Source: Dryobates pubescens
Taxonomy: Eukaryota; Chordata; Aves; Piciformes; Picidae
DNA: 64,000 nucleotides
Direction of reading: 5' to 3'
NCBI RefSeq assembly: GCF_014839835.1
Contig: NC_071627.1
Coordinates: forward strand, 5,209,001 to 5,273,000
Below the pieces are notes generated by a model. It made no database searches. It had not been told where the DNA came from and saw only the letters and a list, made by a program, of their open reading frames with translations. The position numbers and the translations under genes are program-made. This document shows, in pieces, positions 1 to 12,500 of this stretch (within the stretch, counting starts at the first letter, position 1; each line of letters begins with the position of its first letter).

Positions 1-224
1 TCTGAGGAGCTGTGGTGTTCTTTTGGGCCACCTCTGAGGAGCTGTGGTGTGATTTTGGGTCACCTCTGAGGAGCTGTGGTGTCCTTCGGGGTCACCTCTG
101 AGGAGCTGTGGTGTCCTTTGGGGTCACCCCTAGGCACTGTGGTGTCCTTTGGGGTCACCTCTGAGGAGCTGTGGTGTGATTTTGGGTCACCTCTGAGGCA
201 CTGTGGTGTCCTTTTGGGTGACCT
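1..224. repeat. 32-bp minisatellite, 7 copies
   Basis: Units of the form tctgaggagctgtggtgtcc + tttggggtcacc, seven in a row from the window edge; copy 5 is 31 bp. Probably continues to the left. Confidence 0.9.
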
Positions 225-845
225 GAGTGGGAGAAGGGTCACGGTCCAGACCTTGAAGTGATAAGAAGATCCTGCCCTGGGAGGAGGACTGTGATGGGGG
301 TGGTGGAATCAGGATGGAGACTGGGCACGTGTGGCCCATGGGGGGAACATTGTGGGGGACAAATGAGGTTGCCAGGGACACCCCAGCTGCAGAGCTGGGC
401 ATGGGCATCTTGATGGCAGTGAAGTCTCCTCCTTGCCCCACTTCACCCCATGCAGGGCCAGGGTTTGTCCTCAGGGAGGGCTGCTGCAGCCTCCCAGCTC
501 TCCTCCTGCTGTGTCCTCTTGCTCGTGGGAAGGGCTCCAGAAGCTGTGGGGAAATGGGAATGTCCCCTGGGAATGCCCCTGGACACAGGGAGGGCTGAGC
601 AGTGTGTGCTGATCTTCCCAGCGTGGCAGGGGGTGGGCAGGGTGCAGCAGTGCACTGGGTGGGTGGCAGTGCCCAGGGAGCAGAAGGAGCTGTGCATTGT
701 GCCAGCCAAGCGTGGGTGGGCAGCAGGAGGATGGGAACAAGCTGGCTGTGACTGCAAGCCCTCAGGGCCCTGCAGAAACCCAGACCTGAGAGGTGCCAAG
801 GTTTAAAGAAGCAAGGGCAAGGGGGAAACCAGCTTGGAGGTCTTG
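225..845. other. No recognised feature
   Basis: Between the minisatellite and the first CR1 I see no exon, repeat or RNA gene; the open frames here lack any family resemblance. Confidence 0.5.
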
Positions 846-1560
846 AGCATAGAATCATGGAATGGGTTGGGTTGGGAGGGACCTTAAACATCATCCAGTT
901 CCAACCCCCTGCCAGGGGCAGGGACACCTCACACTGGACCAAGATCCTCAAGGTCTCCTCCAGCCTGGTCTTGAACACCTCCAGGCAGGAGGCAGCCACA
1001 GCCTCCCTGGGCAGCCTGTGCCAGTGTCTCCCCAGCCTCACTGGGAAGAATATCTTCCTCATCTCCAGCCTCAACCTCCCCTCTCCCAGCTTAAAGCCAT
1101 TGTCCCTGGTCCTCTCACTCCCAACCCTTGTCACAAGTCCCTCCCCAGCTCTCCTGGAGCCCCTTCAGGTACTGCAAGACCACTAGAAGCTCTCCCCAGA
1201 GCCTTCTCTTCTCCAGGCTGAACAGCCCCAACTCTCCCAGCCTGTCCCCACAGGGGAGCTTCTGCAGCCCTCTGATCATCTCTGTGGCCTCCTCTGGACC
1301 CTCTCCAGCAGCTCCAGGTCCTTCCTGTGCTGGGGGCCCCAGAGCTGGAGGCAGTGCTGCAGGTGGGGTCTGAGCAGAGCAGAGGGCAAAATCCCCTCCC
1401 TGTGCTGCTGCTCTCCCTGCTCTGGATGCAGCTCAGCACTCAGCTGCCTGCTGGGCTGCCAGGGACCATTGCTGGCTTCTGGGGAGTTTGTCACCAGCTG
1501 ACACCCCCCAAGTCCTCTTTAAGGCTGCTCTCCAGGCACTCCACACCCTGTATCAGCCTA
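846..1560 (-). mobile_element. CR1 LINE 3' fragment
   Basis: Begins on + with atagaatcatggaatgggtt, the reverse complement of the CR1 3' terminus, and runs through the conserved cctccctgggcagcctgtgcc block to the gtatcagcct block near 1555. Non-coding remnant, 5'-truncated. Confidence 0.9.
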
Positions 1561-2229
1561 TCTCTCATGATAGTCCAATCTCCTGAGATCATGGTTTTGG
1601 AGGAAGCATGGCAGGAGGAGTAAATCTTGGTGCCCATGGTTTTATCTTGCCACAGTTGGTCCATTTTAGGGTGGGTCTCCCTGCCAGGACAGCAGACATG
1701 TGGGGGTCACCTGTGATGCAGTCACCTCCTGAAGTCACAATGGTGGAGGAGGCTCTTGGGCTTCTGAGAGCTGACACTTGGACCGTGAAGGAGAGGGAGA
1801 GGAACTCTCATCATCAAGTAACCAAAACCTTGGAGGAGCTGCAGGTTGCCTCCTGGCAGCCTGGAGTGTGGTGAGACACCTCCTGCAAATGAAAGTGTAG
1901 ATGGAGAGGCACTTAGCCGAGCAGAGGCGGGGTGGGAGGGACACCCAGGGCTGCCTGGGCTGCTCAGGGTGAAGAGAAAAGGATGGAGATAAGCAGTAGC
2001 CAAGGAAATTGGGGTGAAGCTTCCCAGAGTGGGGATGATGTGGTGGACACGGAGAAGGAGGTCAATAGGACCACCATGGTCGTGTGGAAGGAGGGAGACA
2101 GAGTCGTCCTGGAGCAGAGTATTGTCCTGGGGGCTCTCCTGGGGGCTGCTCATGGTGCAGGTAGCTGCAACCCTTTCCACCCCACACAGCGGTGCAGGAG
2201 CAGTCCTGGTCTTGCTGAGATCCACTCCC
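1561..2229. other. No recognised feature
   Basis: Unique-looking sequence between a CR1 and the RELL2 CpG-rich region; no exon or repeat recognised. Confidence 0.45.
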
Positions 2230-3519
2230 GCCCCTTTTGCCCTCCCACCGCCGCGGCTCAGCGCTCAAAAAAGCCAGCAAACAGCCCACCAAGAGCTTCG
2301 GGAAGGAGGGTGCCAGGGGAAGCCCAGCCTGGCTCCGGGGTCTTCGCCCCAGGAGGGCAGCAGCTCTCCAGCGCTTGCTTCCCACAGCCCCGCTCCCGTT
2401 GGCTCCCGCTGGCTCCCGCTGGCTCCCGCTGGCTCCCGTTGGCTCCCGTTGGCTCCCGCTGGCTCCCGTTGGCTCCCGCTGCCGGCGTTTCCCTCGCTTC
2501 CCTCTGCTCCTCCAGCCGCTGGAACAGCTCCGGGAAGGATTTTTTTTTTTGGTGTTTGGCTTTTTTTTTTTCCCTCCGGCTGCTGAGGCTGGCAGAGAGC
2601 TGCAGGCTGCCGTGGTGGGCAGAAGCGGCTTGGCTCCTTCCCAGGAGAGGAAAGGGAAGGGAAGGGAAGGGAGGAAAAAGGGCAGGGGGAGCCGGGAGGC
2701 CGGAGGATGCTGGCGGCCGCGGGCAGCCGCAGGGATGCGGGGTTGCTAGGAGGCAGGTGAAGGTGAAGAGGAGAACGCTGCGGAGAACCGACCGCAGGCC
2801 CAGGTACCACCGCGAGGACGAGGGGACGACGGAAAAGTGTCGCTGGCCAAGATTTGAGCCTCCCCAGGAAAGCCCAGGAGGGAAACCGGGGGAGGGGTTG
2901 GAAGAAGGGAGCGAGCTGGGTTCTGCGGGCGGCCGATGCGGGAGCCGGTGGCCCGGCTCGGCCCTTCGCCAGCCCGGCTGCCGCCGCTCCCTGCCCGCCC
3001 CTGCCGCTTGCCCTCGCCGCCGGAGGGCCCTGGCTGTGAGTGGGAAGGCTTGGTGCGGAGCGGATGGGCACGGGGGGCAGGATGCTGAGCTGCCCGCATG
3101 GGGCGATGCCGCAGAGCTCCGCGGGGAGGCCGGGGCAGAGGTGCCCTTGGGAAGCCGCCTGCCAGGGCTGGGCTTGAGCCGCAGCCCCGGGGCTGGGGGG
3201 TTGCTGCTGCTGCTTCTGCTGCTGCTGCTGCTTCTTCTTCTGCTGCTGCTGCTACTGCTTTCCTTCTGCTGCCGCTGCCCTTGGGATGCCTCTCGCCGGC
3301 TGCGTGCGGGGCAGCGGCGTCCTTGCGAGGACTGTGCCAAGCCACCTCCAGCCTGCCCTGCTGCCCCGTGGAGGAGCCCACCCCGAGCCAGGAGCTGGCT
3401 CTAGCCTGGGCTGGATGGGAAGAAGAAGAGGAGGAGGAGGAGGATGGGGGACAGGCAGGCTGGCAGGAGGGTGAGCGCTGAGGTCCCCCCCCCCCCCACC
3501 CCATCCTCCCTTCTCCTAG
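2230..3519 (+). promoter_or_regulatory. CpG-rich promoter / 5' UTR region of RELL2
   Basis: A CpG-dense block, in contrast to the CpG-poor sequence on either side, ends at the RELL2 coding exon acceptor (3519). It contains a 10-bp tandem repeat of GGCTCCCGYT (about 2396-2480), two T-runs (about 2539-2572), a GGGAAGGGAA run near 2650, a CTG/CTT trinucleotide tract (about 3200-3265) and a GGA tract near 3430. The transcription start and non-coding first exon must lie here, but I cannot place them. In human the head-to-head neighbour is HDAC3; no HDAC3 exon is visible to the left. Confidence 0.55.
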
Positions 3520-3525
3520 ATCCGC

Positions 3526-6500
3526 ATGCCAGACCAGAACAGCACCGAAGATGGGGAGTCAGACCCCGAGCACAGCTTGTTTATCATCTTCCTCCTGGTC
3601 CTTGTCTTCTTCATCATGGGGCTGGTGGGTTTCCTGATCTGCCATGTCTTGAAGAAGAAGGGGTACCGGTGCCGGACGTTCCGGGACGAGCTCGACCCAG
3701 ATAACAAAGACGTGCTGGCAGAGCTCCAGGCCAGTGAGTACTCGGGGGGGGGGGGGGGGGGAAGGGGGGGGAGGGAGAGTGCCCAGTGTGGCTTCAGGCA
3801 CTGCCCTTAGCCTGGCACGGACCCAGCACCTCTGACACCTGCCCCTGGGCCGCGGGCCGGAGGTGGGAGGGTTCCCATCGTGTGCTGCTGGGGTGGGAAT
3901 AAAGGAGGGGGCGGTGAAAGCAGTGTGGCTCCCTGAGGAGCGGGAGAGTGTGGCCTGGAGGACCCTCTGATCCACTGGCTCTGCAGGCTGGCCTTCAGTG
4001 TCTGAAGGGGACCTACAAGTAAGCTGGGGAGGGACTTCGGAGGGTGTCAGGGAGGGATAGGACTGGGGGGGATGGAGCAAAAGTAGAAGTGGGGAGATTG
4101 AGATTGGATGTGAGGAAGAGAAGAAGTTGTTCCCCATGAGGGTGGTGAGAGGCTGGCACAGGCTGCCCAGGGAGGTGGTGGCAGCCTCATCCCTGGAGGT
4201 TTTGAAGGCCAGGCTGGATGTGGCTGTGAGCAACCTGCTGTAGTGTGAGGTGTCCCTGCCCATGGCAGGGGGGTTGGGACTGGCTGAGCCTTGAGGTCCC
4301 TTCCAACCCTGACACTTCTGTGATTCTATGATCCCCATAGTGGGAACATCATGGGTTAGGAGCTGGTTTTAGGGTGGAAGGAATCACAGCCACATGAATG
4401 GAATGGAACAAAACCAGAAAGGGGCAGATTGAGATTGGATGTGAGGAAGAAGTTGTTCCCCATGAGGGTGCTGAGAGCCTGGCACAGGTTGCCCAGGGAG
4501 GTGGTGGCAGCCTCCTGCCTGGAGGTGTTTGCAGCCAGGCTGGATGTGGCTGTGAGCAAGCTGCTGTAGTGTGAGGTGTCCCTGCCTGGGTCCACTTCTG
4601 GAGCCTCTGTTCCAGGAAGGATCTGGAGGTGCTGGAAGGTGTCCAGAGAAGGGCCAGGAGGATGAGCAGAGGGCTGGAGCTGCTCTGCTCTGGAGACAGC
4701 CTGAGAGAGTTGGGGTTGTGCAGGCTGGAGAGGAGAAGGCTCCAGGGAGACCTTTCTGTGGCCTTGTAGGATCTGCAGGGGGCTCCAAGAAAGCTGGGGA
4801 GGGACTTTGGAGGGTGTCAGGGAGTGATAGGGCTGGGGGGGATGGAGCAAAACTTGAAATGGGGAGATTCAGTTTGGATGTGAGGAAGAAGTTGTTCCCC
4901 ATGAGGGTGCTGAGAGCCTGGCACAGGTTGCCCAGGGAGGTGGTGGCAGCCTCATCCCTGGAGGTGTTTGCAGCCAGGCTGGAGGTGGCTGTGAGCAGCC
5001 TGCTGCAGTGTGAGGTGTCCCTGCCCGTGGCAGGGGGTTGGGACTGGCTGAGCCTTGAGGTCCCTTCCAAGTCTGACAATTCTCTTATTCTATGATCCTT
5101 CAGCCAGGGCAAGAGCTGTCCCCTCTGTCCCTTTGGTGTTAGGAGGTCTGGCATGGGGCCACCAGGGTGCCTGCTAAAGGTCATGTCCTCTTCCAGACAC
5201 TTGAACTCATGCAGCCCAGAGGAAGAGGAGGGTTTCCTTGGGGGTAGGGGACATCTAGAGATGTTTTTCATTGCTTCAGACCACCCTGTCTGGCTCTGGA
5301 ACAGCAGACTGGGAAGTCAAGTGTGGGCTCAAGGCAGAGCTCAGTTCAAGCTCTGTTGTTTGGTAGTTTCATGAGGCTCTGCTGAACTGGAGAGGACACT
5401 TTCCTCTGGCTGCTTTCCCACCACAAAGTGGCCAAATGGTTCTACAAGACTCCTCTGGCTCCTCTGTGCCATCAGCAGTGCTCAGCAGGGCCAGCCCCTC
5501 CTGCTGTCTCTTCTCAGGCTCAGAAGGGAAATGTGGCTCCTCCAGCTCCCCCATGGATGCAGCAGGACCTTCTGTGTGGCCTTGGGTATGCTCCTCTGGC
5601 TTCACTGACTTGGCTGCAACATGACCTGGAGACTGTTTGAAGCTTCCAGGATTGGGGTTGCCTGCTGGATTTGCCATAACCCCAGCAACCATCTTTGTGG
5701 GCTTCCAGGAGGGCAGCAGCAGCCTTGGACCACGCTCTAGGAGGCAGCTGCCTACCAGACCACCACTCTGACCTGCTCAGAGGAACACAGGGCACAGCAG
5801 GAAGGGCTGAAGGTCCAGCCAGCCAAGCCTCCTGCCTCCAGCTGTGGCCAGAAGGGAATTGCAGTGGATGCTGGGGATGGACAGCACAACGGAGCAGACA
5901 CCCAGCCAAGTTTCTCCAGCGTGGTCCTTCAAGCTTCTCACAGGGTGTAGCTCCAGGGCTTTCCTCCAGCACTGATGGCTTCTCCAGACTCAACAGGCCC
6001 CAGTGGCTTTCCTCCTCTGTGAACTGCTCCTGTTTACTGCCAGAGTCTTTTAGCTCCCACAGCACCCTGCAGCCAGGGGCTCCAGGGCTGGGCTGTCCCC
6101 CCACAAGGAGCCTCTTCTCAACCTGCTTCCCACTCACTTCTCTTGATGCTGAAGCAGCACCACGACCCCCACCTCCCTGCACACGTGGCTGCTGGCTCAG
6201 CCCTTCCTTTTCCAGGCTGGGGGGAGCTTCTGTTCTTTGGGGGCTTCAGAGTGTGATGGGGGACAAGAGGCTCCTCCAACCTCGCTGTCAGCGTGGCTGC
6301 TCCTGGGGAGGGACTGGGTGGCCAGATCCCAGCCCTCAGCACCACCTTCTCTCTTTTCAGATGAAGAGGAGGAGTTGAACGAGGACACTGTGGAGAAGAT
6401 TGTGAGATGCATCATCCAAAATGAAGGTGAGAGCCCCCTAGGGCTGGCCTGGAGGTGTGCTGACCGCTTGGGCTGACCCCTTCCCTTTTCCCTCTCTCTT

Positions 6501-9500
6501 CAGCAAACGCTGAGGCCCTCAAGGAGATGCTGGGGGACACCGAAGGGGACATCCCAGTGCCAGTGCCCAGGTGAGGTTCCTGCAGAGCAAGGGAGAAGCA
6601 GCCTCTGGGTCTCACTGAGGTGCTGAGCAACTTGGTTTAGTGGGAGGTGTCCCTGCTCGTGGCAGAGGGGGTTGGGACTGGATGATCTTCGAGGTCCCTT
6701 GCAGCCCAAACCATTCTGTGACCACCATGGGCTGGGGGCTTTGCAGCCATCCCCTTTGCAGCTTGCTGTAAAGCCTCTTCTCAAGCAGAAGTCCTCCTGC
6801 TCCACCAAGGCTTGGGGTGATGACCCAAGGGCTGGAGCCTGGGGTGTTCAGCCTGGAGGAGAGAAGACTCCAGGGGGACCTTAGAGCTGCCTTCCAGTAG
6901 CTGAAAGGATCCTACAGGGAGGCTGCAGAGGGACTTGTGCTAAGGGTGTCTAGGGATAGGCCAAGGGGGAATGGTTTGAAGCTGAGGCACAGCAGGGTTA
7001 GACTGGAGCTTAGGGAGAAGTTCTCCAGTATGAGGGTGGTGAGACCCTGGAAGAAGCTGCCCAGGGAGGCTGTGGCTGCCTCCTCCCTGGGTTGCTCAAG
7101 ACCAGGTTGGATGAGGGTTTGGGCAGCTGAGTCTAGCTGGGAGGTGTCCCTGCCCACAGCAGGGGGGTTGAAGGAGATGACCTCTGAGGTCTCTTCCAAC
7201 CTGAGCCATTCCATGATTCTATGATTGCTCCACCCCACTGCCCAGGGGAAATAGCTCTTCCTCACTCCTGTCCTCACAGGAGGTCCCCTCCAGAGCTGCA
7301 CTTGGCAGCTGCCCTCCAGCTAACCCAACCTCTGCTGTGCTTCTCCTGCTTGCAGCCTTTGTCCTCACCGCAACAGCCAGGACGGGGGCCCGCCGCATCA
7401 CCACACAGTCCACCTGGGCTCCACCCAGGCCCCCTGCATCCACTGCAGCAAGAGGAAGAGGCCCCCCCTGCAGCGCCAGGGCCGCTCCAAGGAAGGCAGA
7501 GGCAGGATGCACCCTGGGGAAACCACTGTCTTCTCCGTGGGCAGGTACTTCCCCCCCGCGCTGCGGCTGGCCCTGGCGGGGAGGGGGCGTCGCGGAGAGG
7601 CTTCTCGGTTCTCCTGCTCCTTGCCCCCGTGCCAGGCACCCTCTTGCTCCTGCCCCAGCTCTAGCTCTGGAAGTCCTGAGGGGCCAGGTGCCTCTTCCAC
7701 CTGGGAAGAGCTGGGTGGTAGGTGGTGGCTGGTGGTGGCTTCCCTCCTCCTTGGAGCGTGTGACTCAAGCCTGGGCTGTGCTGCTGACTCAGTGCTGGGC
7801 AGAGCCCCAAGTCCATGTCCTTCCCAAGCCTGCCGGCCCAGCTGCACCCAAACAGAGCTCTCGCTGCACAGCTGGGACCAGACCCACAGGGTCTTAGGGA
7901 TCTTGTTAGGAGGGCAAGGAGATGGCAGCAGGTCTCAGGTGGCCTTGCACAGCCACCACCACCGCCACAACCAGACTGAGAGTGGCTGTGCTCCTCCAGG
8001 TCCTTGCCTGCCCTGCTGGCTGCAATTAGATGACACAGCAGGAATGTGAGCTCAGGGGAGTGTACCTGACACTACCCTCAAATCCTGTGCCAGTCCCCAC
8101 TTGCTGTCCCCCCAAGGGACTTGCTGAGCTTCCTGTGGTCAGTGACATGCAGCACAACCTGCAGGCGTGGCCAGGTTGCTCCATTCCCCAGCAGAGAGGC
8201 TGAGCACCCCCAGGAGCTTCAGCAAAGTCTCCCAGGGCTCAGCTCCCTGCTGCAGTGGTGACCTTGGGCAGGGTGACAAGCAGCTGCTGGCCCTTGGGTG
8301 GCCACCACAGTGAGCCACAAAGCTCTGCTGTGATCACATCCTGCCGTGGGTCTTCAGCCACAGCCTGAACCTTGATGAAGAAGAGGTCCAGAATCTCTCC
8401 CTGGACCACACCATGCAGCTTCATCATGGCTTAGGCCTTGACTGAAGACCACTCCATGGTGATGTTGAGGGACAGAGGGCATCATGGGGGGTGTGGGTTT
8501 TCCACAGTCAGGGAGGTGAACTGGGAGGTGAACTGGGGGCTGGTGAAGGGGAGGACCCCTGGAATGGGCTGGCCAGGGAGGTGGTTGAGACCCCATCCCT
8601 GGAGGTGTTTAAGCCCAGGCTGGATGAGGCTCTGGCCAGCCTGATCTAGAGTGAGGTGTCCCTGCCCATGGCAGGGGGGTTGGAACTGGGTGATCCTTGT
8701 GGTCCCTTCCAACCCTGACTGATTCTATGATTCTGAGCTCCAGCTAAGATCAGACCTTCTGGAGACCAACAGCCTCTGGCTTCCTCTTTGCCTGTTGCCA
8801 TCAGCTGTCCTTGGTGGTGGCTGTTGAGTCAGCTCTCTGCGTGGCTGCATGTTCCTGGCTTATCTCATTCCCTGGCTGGTGGCCAGCTCCATCCACTCCT
8901 CCATGTCCTTGCTCCATGCTCTTCTCAGTCTCCTCTCACTCACCTCTGAGTCCTGGAGCAGTTGGTCTCCTTTCCCTCAAAGCTTTCTTATCTCTCTTTA
9001 CCCTTCTCAACACCCAGTGTCACATCAACCTTCTCCCCAGGGCACTCACCGTGGTCCTCTGAGGTTGCATTTGAACCTTCCCCTTCCTGAATCTCCTTGG
9101 GCTGAGGTCCAGCTGTTCAGGGGCCTATGAGGTACAAAATGACCTCCAAATTGGGGTTCTGGTGTCCAGGCTGGTTGGTCCCTTTGCTCCTTCAGAACCT
9201 GGATGGACTTTGTGGGGTGTTATTTACTATGAGCATCTTGATGGCACCAAGACCTTTGACTCCTGACTGATCCTAGGGACACAAAGCTCCTTTCACCCAC
9301 CTCTTCTTTGGCAACCCTCTGGTCCTCTTCCTTCTTCTTCTGTTGTGCTTGCTTTTGTCTTGGACACAGTGGTGGGGCCCAGTCCCCTCCTCTGATAGCT
9401 GCTGAGTGTGGTCCAGAGCTGAGGAGTGAGAGTGATGGAGGTCCACCAAGACATGCATGTGAGGGGCCAGGGTTAGGGAACAGGATTTGTTTAGCCTGAA

Positions 9501-12500
9501 GATGTTATGGTGGGGGAGGGCATCTCTCTAGAGGTACTCAGAGGGTTTGGGGAGAGTTTAAATGGAGCTGGAGTTTTTTAAGGCCACCAGAGTGGAGCAG
9601 AGGGGCAGAATCCCCTCCCTCCCCTGCTGGCCACACTTCTCTTGCTGCAGCCCAGGCTCTGCTTGGCTCTCTGGGTTGCAAGTGCTCACTTTTGAGCTTC
9701 AGGGATGGCTTTTTTCCCTCCCTGTCCCCCACTGCCCTGAGCTGGTTGTGGCACCCCAGGGATGCAGCCTGGAAGCTCAGAGGTGAGGGCTTGGGGGGAT
9801 TTGCACCTCAGGGCACTGGGTGTTACTGGAGCCAGTTAAAGGTGCCCAGGATGCTGGGCATGCTGAGGCCACTTCTGAGTGCCCAGAGGGAGGAGACCCT
9901 CCCCCATAAATGTTGCTGTTAGGCAGAGGAAGGGATGAAGCTCCAAGAGCTCTCCTCTTCCTCTTTGCTCTGCCACCACGTCCTCCCTGCTCCTAGCTGA
10001 GCTTCTCATCCTCCAGCACCCCCAAGGCCTTTTCTCCAGGGCTGCTCTCAAGCCAGTCCCTGCCCAGCCTGTATCAGTGCCTGGCATTGCCCTGAGCCAG
10101 CTGCAGGACCTTGCCCTTGGTCTTGTTGAAGCTCCTGAGGCTGTCATGGGCTCACCTCTGCTGCCTGTCCAGGTCCCTCTGGATGGCATCCAGAGAGTCT
10201 TGGGTTTTTTTTTTGTCTCAGTACTGAGAAATGATGCTTACAGGGTAAGTGGAGTTTGAATGAGGGCTCTCCCCCCTGCCCTGCCTTTGGCTCCAAATAT
10301 TCTCTGAGGCACTCACACCTTCCAGTTCTGTGTTCTGGAGGAAGAAAAATATCCTTATTCTATTTTTCTCTCTTAGCAGTGGCATGAATGAAGCTTAATA
10401 CAAGTCCAAGTGCCAGGTGCTGCCCCTTGGCCACAACAGCCCCAGGCAGTGCTACAGGCTGGGGTCAGAGTGGCTGGAGAGCAGCCAGGCAGAGAGAGAT
10501 CTGGGGGTAGTGGTTGAGAGAAGCTGAACATGAGCCAGCAGTGTGCCCAGGGGGCCAAGAAGGCCAATGGCATCCTGGCCTGCATCAGGAACAGTGTGGC
10601 CAGCAGGAGCAGGGAGGTCATTGTGCCCTGTGCTCAGCATTGGTTAGGCCACACCTTGAGTCCTGTCTCCAGTTCTGGGCCCCTCAGGGTTAGGAAGGAC
10701 TTTGAGACTCTTGAAGGTGTCCAGAGAAGAGCAACAAAGCTGTGGAGGGGTCTGGAGCAGAAGGCTGGGGAGGGGTCTGGAGCACAGCCCTGTGAGGAGA
10801 GGCTGAGGGAGCTGGGGTTGCTTAGCCTGGGGAAGAGGAGGCTCAGGGGAGACCTTCTTGCTCTCTACAACTCCCTGAAGGGAGGTTGTAGCCAGGAGGG
10901 GGTTGATCTCTTCTCCCAGGCAGCAGAACAAGAGGCCACAGTCTCAAGCTGCACCAGGGGAGGTTTAGGCTCGAGCTGAGGAGAAAGTTCCTCATAGAAA
11001 GAGGAACTGGCCACGGGAATGTGCTGCCCAGGGAGGCGGTGGAGTCCCCAGCCCTGGAGGTGTTCAAGGATGTGGCTCGGCTGTGGCACTCGGAGCCACG
11101 GTTTGGTTGTCAGGAGGTGTTGGGTGATAGGTAATAGGTTGGACTTGATGATCTCTGAGGTCTTTCCCAGCGTGCTTGATCCTATGATTCTATCTCTGAG
11201 GTCTTTTCCAACTTGATCCTATGATTCTGTGAGGCACACATGATTTTACCATAAACGACATCATCATCATCATCATCATCATCGACCTCCAAGCTGGAGG
11301 CGCGGGCAAGCCGGAAAGGAGCGGGAGGGAAGGGATTTTGACGCCTGCTGCCCCCACTGCCAGGTTCCGCGTCACACACATCGGGAAGAAGCCAGCCTTC
11401 CAGGAGCAGCAGGACGGAGCCCTGCCCGCCGCCAGCCGGCCGCCGAGCACCGAGGAGCTGGAGCGCAGCGGCGAGCGGCTCCAGCGGGAGCGGGCTCCCA
11501 ACGGGACTCTCCCCACCGGCGGCCTGCGCAACGGCACCCTCCAGAAAGGCTCCCAGGGCGGCCGGAGCGGCGAGCAGAGCCGCTCCACCACCCCCAACAC
11601 GCCAGCCAGCTCCGGCCGGCGGGCGCCCAGAGGGGCGCCGCAGGAGAGCGCCACCGCCCCCGGCAGCGCCAGCCGCCAGCGCAAGCTCCTGAGCCTGCAC
11701 CGGGTGCTGGGAGGGTCGAGCCCCAGCATCCCGGGAGAGCTGGCGCTGGAGGAGACCGGACTGGGCTCGGCAGATGAGGTGTCGGATATTCACGGGAGCC
11801 TGAGCCTGCAGGAGCAGCCTGAGGAGATGGGAAGGGAAGACGGCAGCAGGAAACAGCCTGGAGGGGAGGATGGGGGGCAGCAGGTAGGTTCTTCATCTTT
11901 CCTCGTCCCCATGTGGCCCCCCCCTGGGCTGGAGGGTTTGAGGGCTCAGGGCACAGCATCCCATGCCCTACTGCCAGCGAGGTCAGGCAGGCCAGGCGTG
12001 CTGGGGTGAGCTCTGCAGCCAGGCTGAACGCTGGGCACGGAGCCTGCCCTGCCCTGCCCACCCTGACCCTGCTTTTGGTGGCATCTCCCCTTCCCTTTTC
12101 TAATGCCTGGGGCAGACAGGGTCACCCTGACAGTTCCCAGCCTGCTGGTAGCCCACACTGAGGAGAAGGCAGCTCACTGGTTGGCTTATATGGGAGATGT
12201 TCTGTGGAGAAGGACTTGGGGCTGCTGGGGCTGCAAAGCTGGACAGGAGCTGGCTCTGAGCGCTGCCAGCCCAGCCCCAGCCTGTCCGGGGCTGATCCCC
12301 AGCAGGGTGGGCAGCAGGGGCAGGGAGGGGATTCTGCCCCTCTGCTGTGCTCTGCTGAGACCTCCCCTGCAGTGCTGGGGCAGCTCTGGAGTGCTCAGCA
12401 CAGCACCCCAGGGAAAGGTTTGCATGGAAGACAAGCCTAGGGACGCTGATTTTGTCCTCTTCATCTGCCCTCTTTGGCACATCAGACCCCTACCTCATAC

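Noticed and set aside
1-2229. HDAC3 as the expected head-to-head neighbour of RELL2
   Set aside because: No MAKTVAYFYDPDVGNFHYG-like exon or other HDAC3 motif found on the minus strand; it must be outside the window.
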